Origin: Oscillospiraceae bacterium
GTDB lineage: Bacteria > Bacillota > Clostridia > Oscillospirales > Acutalibacteraceae
Reading direction: 5' to 3'
Length of the DNA stretch: 45,170 nt
NCBI GenBank assembly: GCA_022508805.1
Contig: JAFLUM010000014.1
Location: forward strand, 1 to 45,170
The stretch's first letter is position 1. Every line of letters begins with the position of its first letter. Shown piece by piece: positions 26,140 through 34,100 of the stretch. The notes beneath the pieces were generated by a model. The model had not been told where the DNA came from, ran no database searches, and saw only the letters and a program-made list of their open reading frames with translations. Position numbers and translations under genes: made by a program.

Positions 26140-27000
26140 ATGATGGCTAAAAAAGGCGGTTTGGGAAGAGGTATCAACTCCCTTTTCCTTGATAATGCTA
26201 CTGAGGACACTTCCTCCTCTGCCGTGATGCTGAGTATAAACGAGGTGGAGCCTAACCGCGACCAGCCGAGAAAAGTCTTCAGCGAGAAGGCACTCTCGGA
26301 GCTTGCAAAAAGCATTGAGCAAAACGGCATAATACAACCGTTACTTGTACGTCCCACTGCTGACGGCGGATATCAGCTTATCGCCGGTGAGCGCCGTTGG
26401 CGGGCGGCCAGAATGGTAGGACTTCACGAGGTCCCCGTCAATATACGCGAGATGACCGATGAAGAGGCAAGTCTGATTTCCCTTATCGAGAATTTACAGC
26501 GTGAGGACTTAAACCCTGTTGAAGAGGCTCAGGGCTACAAATATCTTGCGGAATCCTACGGATTGACACAAGATCAGGTCGCCGACCGTGTGGGCAAATC
26601 TCGAACGGCAGTCACCAATACAATGAGGCTTTTAAGGCTTCCCGACTCTGTACTTGCCCGACTTTCGGCAGGAACGCTTTCAGCGGGACATTCCAGAGCA
26701 CTTTTAGCACTGGATGATGAAAGCGAGATCGAGCGCATTGCCGATATGATAGTAAAAGACGGCTTGTCCGTCCGTCAGACGGAAAAAATGGTAAAAACCG
26801 CCTCAAAGGACGGGAAAAAGCCCCCTGTCAAGCGTGAAAAAAAGCGGGACAGCTATTATGATGAGGTGGAATTGGCGCTTACCGAGGCTCTCGGCAGAAC
26901 AGTTAAGGTTTATCTGTCAAAAGGCGGTAAGGGAACGCTTGAATTTGAATTTTACGGCAAAGAGGATCTGACGCGACTTGCAAAGGATCTTGATAAATAA
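26140..27000 (+). CDS. parB: Chromosome partitioning protein ParB/Spo0J
   Basis: This 286-residue CTP-dependent clamp binds parS. It begins MAKKGGLGRGINSLF, the conserved ParA-stimulating N-terminus. The CTPase box AGERRWRAARM (82-92) and ENLQREDLNPVEEAQGYK follow, then the helix-turn-helix LTQDQVADRVGKSRTAVTN, then a C-terminal dimer domain. Two ATGs in tandem (26140 and 26143) are possible starts. Immediately after parA and ahead of serS, it is the Spo0J orthologue; the Noc-like paralogue lies at 23877. Confidence 0.96.
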   Translation: MMAKKGGLGRGINSLFLDNATEDTSSSAVMLSINEVEPNRDQPRKVFSEKALSELAKSIEQNGIIQPLLVRPTADGGYQLIAGERRWRAARMVGLHEVPVNIREMTDEEASLISLIENLQREDLNPVEEAQGYKYLAESYGLTQDQVADRVGKSRTAVTNTMRLLRLPDSVLARLSAGTLSAGHSRALLALDDESEIERIADMIVKDGLSVRQTEKMVKTASKDGKKPPVKREKKRDSYYDEVELALTEALGRTVKVYLSKGGKGTLEFEFYGKEDLTRLAKDLDK

Positions 27001-27021
27001 AAGGTTGAAAGGAAATGAACG

Positions 27022-28302
27022 ATGCTTGACATCAAGTTTTTGAGAAACAACCCTCAGGTTGTTAAGGAAAACATAAAAAAGAAGTTCCAGGACGAAAAGC
27101 TGGAGCTTGTTGATAAGGTCATCGCCTTTGATAAGGAGTACCGTGAGGCAAAACAGCGCGGTGACGAGCTTCGTGCGTTGCGTAATTCCGTCAGCAAGGA
27201 GATCGGCGGATTTATGGCAAAGGGTATGCGCGACGAGGCGGAAAAGGCTAAGCAAAGGGTCAAGGATATGGCAGATGAGCTTGCCGCCCTTGAGGTGAGA
27301 GAAGGTGAGCTTGAGGGGGAGATCCGCAAGATAATGCTCGTTATTCCCAACATTATCGACCCCAGCGTGCCCATAGGCAAGGATGACAGCGAAAATGTTG
27401 AGATAGAGCGTTACGGTGATCCGGTCGTTCCCGATTATGAGATCCCCTATCATATTGATATTATGGAGAGCTTTAACGGCGTTGACTTGGATGCAGCAAG
27501 AAGGACCAGCGGCAACGGATTTTATTATCTTAAAGGCGACATTGCCCGTCTTCACTCGGCAATACTTTCTTATGCCCGTGATTTTATGATCGGCCGCGGC
27601 TTTACCTACTGCGTGCCGCCGTTTATGATAAGAAGTGACGTTGTTACGGGCGTTATGAGCTTTGCCGAAATGGAAAATATGATGTATAAGATCGAGGGCG
27701 AGGACCTTTATCTTATCGGCACCAGCGAACATTCCATGATAGGCAGCTTTATTGACAGCTTTACTCCCGAGGACGAGCTTCCCAAAACGCTGACCAGCTA
27801 CTCCCCCTGCTTCCGCAAGGAAGTCGGCGCGCACGGCATTGAGGAGCGTGGCGTGTACAGAATTCACCAGTTTGAAAAGCAGGAGATGATAGTCGTCTGC
27901 AAGCCCGAGGACAGTATGGCTTGGTACGATAAGCTCTGGCAGAATTCGGTGGATTTCTTCCGTTCCCTTGATATCCCTGTAAGAACGCTGGAGTGCTGCT
28001 CGGGCGACTTGGCGGACTTAAAGGTCAAGAGCTGTGACGTTGAGGCGTGGAGTCCCCGCCAGCAGAAGTATTTCGAGGTTGGCTCCTGCTCGAATTTGGG
28101 TGATGCTCAGGCAAGACGCCTCGGCATCCGCGTAAAGAGTAAGGACGGTAACTATTTTGCCCACACACTCAACAACACGGTGGTAGCCCCCCCGAGAATG
28201 CTTATAGCCTTCCTTGAAAACAACCTTAACGCGGACGGTTCGGTGAATATTCCTGAGCCCCTGCGGATGTATATGGGCGGTAAGGAAAAAATAAAAAAAT
28301 AA
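27022..28302 (+). CDS. serS: Seryl-tRNA synthetase
   Basis: This 426-residue class II synthetase charges tRNA-Ser. Residues 1-105 form the N-terminal coiled-coil arm. Motif 2 is FRKEVGAHGIEERGVYRIHQFEK. Motif 3 departs from the usual GSGLAVGRTLVAILEN form: here it reads NNTVVAPPRMLIAFLEN (384-400), keeping the essential Arg392. VEAWSPRQQKYFEVGSCSNLGDAQARR replaces the common DLEVWLPAQ...SSCSNFEDFQARR. The divergence is in conserved positions but the fold signature is intact, so it should be active. It is 21 bp after parB, with a GAAAGGA ribosome site. Confidence 0.95.
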   Translation: MLDIKFLRNNPQVVKENIKKKFQDEKLELVDKVIAFDKEYREAKQRGDELRALRNSVSKEIGGFMAKGMRDEAEKAKQRVKDMADELAALEVREGELEGEIRKIMLVIPNIIDPSVPIGKDDSENVEIERYGDPVVPDYEIPYHIDIMESFNGVDLDAARRTSGNGFYYLKGDIARLHSAILSYARDFMIGRGFTYCVPPFMIRSDVVTGVMSFAEMENMMYKIEGEDLYLIGTSEHSMIGSFIDSFTPEDELPKTLTSYSPCFRKEVGAHGIEERGVYRIHQFEKQEMIVVCKPEDSMAWYDKLWQNSVDFFRSLDIPVRTLECCSGDLADLKVKSCDVEAWSPRQQKYFEVGSCSNLGDAQARRLGIRVKSKDGNYFAHTLNNTVVAPPRMLIAFLENNLNADGSVNIPEPLRMYMGGKEKIKK

Positions 28303-28382
28303 TTTAAGCGTGTTAAATCCCCTCCCTCAAAGAGGGATCGGAAGAAGCCACGCAAATTGTATCCAACAGAGAGGGATAAACA

Positions 28383-29468
28383 ATGAATAAGAAAATCGTG
28401 AAAATATGCTGTATTATTATGGCGTTGTCGCTTTTAATGCTTTCCTTTGCAGGGTGCAAAGATAAGGAAGGTTACCAAAAGGTCGACAGCACCGTTCCAA
28501 GCTCCACCGAGCCGGTGACCGAAGAGCCCACCCCCACAAATATCAATCCGCTCACGGGTCTTGCAGATCTTTCCGAGAGTGCCATCGGCGCCCGTCCCAT
28601 CGCAATAATGGTGGAGAATTCACCTGCCGCAAGACCTCAGTGGGGACTTTCCTCCCCCGATATCGTGCTTGAAGGCGTTGTTGAGGGCGGAATCACCAGA
28701 ATGATGTGGATCTATGCCGACGTGGCTAAGGTTCCGAAAATCGGTCCTGTCAGAAGCGCTCGCCACGACTATGTTGAAATAGCGGCAGGTATGAACGCCA
28801 TATACGCTCACTGGGGCGGCAGTCCCAAGGCTTATGATACCATCAAAAACCTGGGTATGAAAGATATTGACGGAATGGACTACGGCAACAAATATTTCTT
28901 TAAGGATTCCTCACGGACAAGCCGCGGAACCGAGCATGCCGGATATACAAACGGTGAGTATCTTGCATCTGCTATAGAGGCAAGAGGCATTGACACAAAG
29001 GCGACGGACAGCAATTGGATGCCCTTTACAGTCATTACTAACGGGGAGAGAGCCTCTTACGGCGCAGACTCCGGTACCTGTTCTGAGGTCACGGTAGAAT
29101 TTTCATCCAGCTACCGCCATACCTTTAAATATAATGCGGAAGATAAGCTTTATTACAACTATATGAATTCGTCCGAGATGAAGGACGGCAATAATGACGA
29201 GACAATGGCTGTCACAAACGTAATTATAATGTATGCTCCAACAACGACTATAGATAACAAAGGCAGACAGGATTGGGATCTGTCAGGCGGTGACGCCGTG
29301 TTTATCTCTAACGGTCACGGCGAGTCCATTTCGTGGAAAAAGGGCAGCGCCACCTCTCCCCTCAAATTCTACGGCAAAGACGGCAATGAGCTTACCGTAA
29401 ACAAGGGTCAGACCTGGATCGGCGTAGTACCCGAGGCAAACAGAACCAAAACCGCGGTAAAAGGCTAA
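28383..29468 (+). CDS. YerB-like DUF3048 lipoprotein
   Basis: This 361-residue secreted lipoprotein has a signal peptide ending in the lipobox SFAGC (Cys25). A Ser/Thr/Pro linker follows, then the DUF3048 (YerB) domain with ARPIAIMVENSPAARPQWGLSSPDIVLEGVVEGGITRM, IGPVRSARHDYVEIA and YAHWGGSPKAYD. The C-terminal DUF3048 subdomain ends IGVVPEANRTK. The enzymatic role of YerB proteins is not established. The start has a GAGAGGG site. The gap from serS contains the short CTCCCTCAAAGAGGGA hairpin (28322-28337). Confidence 0.92.
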   Translation: MNKKIVKICCIIMALSLLMLSFAGCKDKEGYQKVDSTVPSSTEPVTEEPTPTNINPLTGLADLSESAIGARPIAIMVENSPAARPQWGLSSPDIVLEGVVEGGITRMMWIYADVAKVPKIGPVRSARHDYVEIAAGMNAIYAHWGGSPKAYDTIKNLGMKDIDGMDYGNKYFFKDSSRTSRGTEHAGYTNGEYLASAIEARGIDTKATDSNWMPFTVITNGERASYGADSGTCSEVTVEFSSSYRHTFKYNAEDKLYYNYMNSSEMKDGNNDETMAVTNVIIMYAPTTTIDNKGRQDWDLSGGDAVFISNGHGESISWKKGSATSPLKFYGKDGNELTVNKGQTWIGVVPEANRTKTAVKG

Positions 29469-29513
29469 GTGCAAATACAGTGTTATAAATTCCTGTAAGG
29501 GAGGACATATATA

Positions 29514-30236
29514 ATGGAAAAGAAAATTATAGCAATAGTAGGCGTTGTAATTCTGCTTGTTTCGGTTTTCGCCGCCTGCGCCAAAAAGCCGACCATTATA
29601 GGCAACAACGGAATGGAATATGCAGTTGTTACCGACAAGGAGGGGAACACCGTAGCGAACGACAACGGTGATATTGCCGTATATGTTACTGATGAACACG
29701 GTAAATACGTTAAAGACTCAAACGGAGAAAAACAGACAAACTATATCGAATTTCCCGATAGTATAATCAACGGTAATAGCGTTGAATCCGCTGACTATGT
29801 GTTTTCAATGCCTGAAGGATGGACTCCTAATGAAGCCGGACGTTTTATTAAAGATAATACGGATGAAACGGTTTCAATAGTGGTTAAATATCTCTGCAAA
29901 CTTGAAAACTTACAGACATTGGCTACGGTGGTCAATAGTGAGGCAGCAGGCAATGAGGATCTTATGGAGGCTATTAAGAAAGAGTATCCCGATTCCAGTA
30001 TGACCATTTCCGATGTAGAGATCACGTCGAAAAACGCGCCTGCAAAGGTTTTGGAATTTCTTATAAATGACGATTCAGGCAATGTACTCTATCATGCTCA
30101 CGGAACATATTATCTCTGTAACGGAGAGGTTTACAAGGTAGAGTATATCTGCAACGACGGTAATTATAATGATACAGCAGAAGAACTGCTTGCGCTTATC
30201 AACGAGGGACTTACTATCAAAGGCGCCGCAGGCTGA
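29514..30236 (+). CDS. Small lipoprotein with PsbP/Mog1-like C-terminal region
   Basis: This 240-residue exported lipoprotein has a lipobox ending at Cys22 (VFAAC). A region with EYAVVTDKEGNTVANDNGDIAVYVTDE follows at ~30-55, of the kind often seen in Clostridia surface proteins. The C-terminal ~140 residues (VFSMPEGWTPNEAGRFI... to YYLCNGEVYKVEYICNDGNY) read like a PsbP/Mog1-type alpha-beta fold; this is a guess from pattern, not a family hit. It follows the DUF3048 lipoprotein by 45 bp with a GGGAGGA ribosome site, so the two are likely co-transcribed, and it has its own terminator (30325-30362). Confidence 0.8.
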   Translation: MEKKIIAIVGVVILLVSVFAACAKKPTIIGNNGMEYAVVTDKEGNTVANDNGDIAVYVTDEHGKYVKDSNGEKQTNYIEFPDSIINGNSVESADYVFSMPEGWTPNEAGRFIKDNTDETVSIVVKYLCKLENLQTLATVVNSEAAGNEDLMEAIKKEYPDSSMTISDVEITSKNAPAKVLEFLINDDSGNVLYHAHGTYYLCNGEVYKVEYICNDGNYNDTAEELLALINEGLTIKGAAG

Positions 30237-30266
30237 TATTAATTAAAATCTGTATTAGGGCTTTCC

Positions 30267-30292
30267 GCAATGCGGTTACATCGCCGCATTGC
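30267..30292 (+). other. Perfect 9-bp GC-rich hairpin after the lipoprotein gene
   Basis: GCAATGCGG (30267-30275) and CCGCATTGC (30284-30292) with an 8-nt loop. There is no T tract, so it is probably a 3' UTR structure before the true terminator. Confidence 0.5.
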
Positions 30293-30324
30293 GCTCAGCA
30301 CAATGAAATTATCTTATAATGTAT

Positions 30325-30362
30325 ACGGCTTTCCTTATTATAAGGAGAGCCGTAATTTTTTA
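30325..30362 (+). terminator. Rho-independent terminator of the lipoprotein unit
   Basis: A ~13-bp stem ACGGCTTTCCTTA/TAAGGAGAGCCGT with one T-G pair is followed by six T residues. From here to 30716 I see no gene: only a short GGGCAAAT/ATTTGCCC palindrome (30368-30385) and AT-rich DNA. Confidence 0.85.
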
Positions 30363-30716
30363 ATAGTCGGGCAAATCAATTTGCCCCCTACTCAAAGGAA
30401 CACCGCAGAGCGACTGAGAGAGTAGATCCCTGTCCAACCCGCACAAATCAACATCTTGACATATAAATTCTCTTTACCCCCAACATATTGTAAAAAGGCA
30501 AAAAACCGTGTAAAACAGCTCATATAATAGACAGATTTACAATAATATGTCTAAAAAATCAATAAAATCAGCCTATTTAATCAACAACAGTCAATTCGTT
30601 AACAATTTATTAACAAATTCGTGAAAATGACAAAATATTCTTTAGAGTATTTGCACAAAATCGCTAAAAAATTATTGTTTGAAATGCAGAAAATAAGAAT
30701 TTTCCGAAAAAAGCTA

Positions 30717-30745
30717 TTGATTTTTATGAAAAACGCTTGTATAAT
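30717..30745 (+). promoter_or_regulatory. Strong promoter of the structured leader and dockerin gene
   Basis: -35 TTGATT (30717-30722), exactly 17-nt spacer, -10 TATAAT (30740-30745). The start site would be near 30752, right at the first base of the GC-rich structured block, which makes the block a 5' leader of about 370 nt before the ATG at 31125. Confidence 0.8.
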
Positions 30746-30751
30746 GAACTC

Positions 30752-31080
30752 GACCATAGGAATGGTGTAATGGGGTAGAGGTGCCTCCATTTTTATGAAA
30801 GCACCCTCGCCCAAGGGGCATTCCCCGTTGCAGATACACATCCCTACGGTTAAAAACAGGGATTTCCGAAGTCCCTTTAATCGGCTCGGATGTGTATCAT
30901 CGGTCTTCCGCCGTCTTTTGCATTAAAAGCGGAAGCGGTGTGAGGGCTATCCGAACTAAATACGAGCACTTTTGCCGACCTCTGCCGAATGCGGATCACC
31001 GCACGGCTGGGTCAGAGAGTGAAGCGATTGCTGCTCTCGGTGTCGCCCTGCTTCGCAGCGACATTAAATAATGCGGCGCA
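30752..31080 (+). ncRNA. Large structured 5' leader RNA, class not recognised
   Basis: A ~330-nt GC-rich island in AT-rich DNA, between a strong promoter and a secreted dockerin protein gene. Visible helices are these. P1 is GGGTAG/CTATCC (30773-30778 with 30947-30952) and closes a multi-branch domain. P2 is GAGGTGC with its partner (30778-30784 with 30801-30808, one bulge). P3 is GGGG/CCCC (30815-30826). P4 is a perfect 11-bp helix (30833-30843 with 30888-30898) capped by nested stems. P5 is a perfect 7-bp helix (30905-30911 with 30929-30935). A second domain has P6 (30980-31017, with TGCGG/CCGCA) and P7 (31041-31063). GAGAG at 31015-31019 can pair with CTCTC at 31034-31038, which competes with the base of P6. 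No T-rich terminator follows. It may be a riboswitch, an mRNA-stabilising leader or an independent RNA. Confidence 0.7.
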
Positions 31081-31124
31081 AATTGCAATTATATTGCAAA
31101 ATTTAATAGGAGGAAAAATAAAAG

Positions 31125-34100
31125 ATGAAAAAATCTAAAAAATTGTTAAGCGTGCTCTTGGCAGTTTTGATGCTTTTGTCGAGTCTGACCGTTTTGGCGT
31201 CTGCTGCAAAAGCCGAGTACAAAACGAGTGAAAATCTTACATCTCTCAATGCGTACTCACCTTACGGCGCAGTTACAAGACTTGATACCGAGACAAGATT
31301 GTCAATGGTTTTTGATATGCTTGACCAGGTTCTTGAAGATGCCAACATCAATATGGGTCAGTTGTTCAATGTTGCGGGACTTTCCCTCACTATCGACTTG
31401 ACATCCATCAATGCTCTTTGCGGAACTCTTGACAATGTTAAGAGCCTTTTGAGCAACTTACTGGTACGTATTGTTAAGGGCTTGCTCGGCATAATCGCTG
31501 ACGTTGATATGGGCAGCTGGCAGAGCGGTATGAAACGTGAAAACACTGACCAGTTTAAAATCCTTACTGAGCTTTGCGAAGTTCTCAGAGATAACGCTGA
31601 TCTTGTCGGTACGGTATTAAGCACCGGTAAACTTAACCTCGGTGTTGCCAGTTCTGCTGTAAAGGGTCTTGATATCAGCAAAATTGCTGACATCCCCGCT
31701 ATTGTTAAGGGCATGATCTTCCCGATGTTTGAGAGAAAAGACGATGATCAGGCTCAGATCAATTCTCTTGCCAATACTAAGGGCAACGGCGGCTTGCAGG
31801 CGGTTCTTAACAACTTCGTGAACGCCCTGTTCACCAAGCCTCAGAGCACCACTACTTATAAAGAGGATGCCCAGGGCAACTGCATCAGCAACCACACTCT
31901 GCCCACAGGCGCAGGCACCCGTTACTATTATGTAAAGGGTACTGACGATATCGGTGAATACTATGAGGCATATGTATATAACACCGATAAGGGTAATTAT
32001 GAAGCTGAAGAGGGTCGCTTCTATAAGAGCGAAGAGTCTGACGGCGTTTACACCTATCATAAGACCTCCGGCGAAGGCTTGAAGTATTATGAGAACGACA
32101 GCTACTGGCTTCCCTCAGTTACTGAGGCTATCAATGGCGGTCAGTTCTCTGTTGATCTTACGACCAACAGTGCCGCTTCTCTTCTTTACGGCTTTATTCC
32201 CTATGTATTCGGTGAGATGGCTCCTGTTGTTCTCAACGGTTCAATGAAGAAGCTCCTCGGTGAGCTGTTCGGTGCAACCTATACTTACGTAGGCGATGCC
32301 GGCAGTGACGAGGTTAAAGCTCTTGGCTCTGATTCTTTCTTCACAGAGGAACAGGGCGAGTATGTTTGGGAGTGGACCAATTACAAAGTAATTGACGGCA
32401 CTCACTATTATCGTTATGAAGACAAAATCTTCAAAGGTGATACTTCATCTGTCAATGACTTCTTTGCACTTATCGACTGGAATTATAAGATCACTGATGA
32501 TTTCCTGAATGAGTTTATCCCCGGCGCTGACGGCAATACTCAGTCTCAGGCTGGCTACACAACTCTTCTCCAGGGACTCAATGATTTCCTTGTAAAGGCT
32601 GCTAACACAGTCCTTGCTGATGACGTTGTAGCTGAGCTCGCTCTTGATAAGGGTGACAACTCAAAGCTTATCGGTAACATCAAGAAGGCTGCTCAGACTA
32701 TCGTTGCTAAGAGCCCCGAAACTATTTTTGGCGCTGAATATGCTGACGAAGATAAGTATTATAACCTTATCATGAGCAATAATGATCAGGAAGTTCTCAT
32801 CGGTATTGCTTGCACAGTTCTTCCGATGATCATGCCGCAGATGATTCTGCCCACCGCAGAAACCATCAAGGATAAGGGATATACTATCGGTGCTGTTCTT
32901 GCAGCAGTTCTTCGTGAGCTTGCAACGCAGCTTGTACCGAATCACAACTATGATGCACTTATCTATGATCAGTATAACAAAAAGACATTCGTTGCCGGCA
33001 AGGACAATGAGTATTGGCTTGATGTTATTCTCACAATGGGTACAGACATCGGCGTTTATTACTTAAAGAACCTTGCTGATATGGGTGAGGGTACTGATGC
33101 TTGGAAGACCGGTATGCCTTATCAGGATTCTCAGACCTACACTGCAGATGACCTTGGTTCAGACTTAAAGGTTTGGGAAGCAAGAGTTGACTACATTGTT
33201 GACTGGGCACTCACAGGCACAGACACACTTTGGGCTTGGCATTTTGGAACACTGGTTGACGCTGGTGCAAGCGTTGATCTTGCAACTCAGCAGGATCCGT
33301 GGGTTAAGCTGAGCACTATCATTAAGAACCTTCTTCCTGTTGATCAGATTCTTAATGTGACCTTTAACGATCAATGGCTGAAGACAGTATTGAAGGACAA
33401 CTTTGTTCTTGCAATTGCTGATCTTAAGATCGAGAAAATCTCCAACATGCTTATCATTCCGACAGACAGTGTTCTTAGAAAAGCTAATGTCTTTACACAG
33501 CTTACATCTGTCTTCAAGAATTTAATCAACGGTCTTCTCAAGAAAGTCGCTACCGTTGACCTTATTCCTGCAGCTATAACTGATATTGATACAGTTCTTA
33601 ATCAGACCAATATCATAACGGTTGTTAAGACTCTTCTTAAAAACTTGATAAATGCTGCTAACAACGGATTGCTTGATCCGATTCTTCCGGTCGCCAACTT
33701 CTTCATCGGTTGGACCACCGACCCGCAGAAGATGGCTGATCCCACGCTTTCATTCACAAACACTGACTGGAAGCCCTATATGTACTCTTCAGACAGCTCA
33801 ACTGTAAATAGTACGCTCTATGTTCGTAACGACTCTTCAGGTATGCTTAACACGCACCGCCAGAGCGAAGTTGTTGACAATCCGTACTATATGTACATTA
33901 CATCTGTTACATCTGATTACGGCGACGTTACGGTAAATGCAGCGCTTCCGATGTCAATTGCTCCCGGTGCAAAGGGTGAGATCCCGATCAGCATGGCATA
34001 CACGGGCGACAAATCCATAACGGTTACCGTTTCCTACTACTATCTCTTCAAAGACGGTAATGTTGTAGGTGACGGCACTGCGATCGAGGAGACAACTTAT

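Noticed and set aside
26917-27867. 316-codon minus-strand frame opposite serS
   Set aside because: It lies antisense to the conserved parB end and serS, with no ribosome site or recognisable product.
30772-30952. Lysine riboswitch, suggested by GAGGTGC near the 5' end and GAGGGCTATCC near the 3' end
   Set aside because: The ends resemble the lysine class and pair as P1, but GAGGTGC also pairs locally with GCACCCTC, and the conserved lysine-core segments (AGUA bulge, GCCGAAG, ACUGUC) are absent; the downstream gene is a surface protein, not lysine metabolism.
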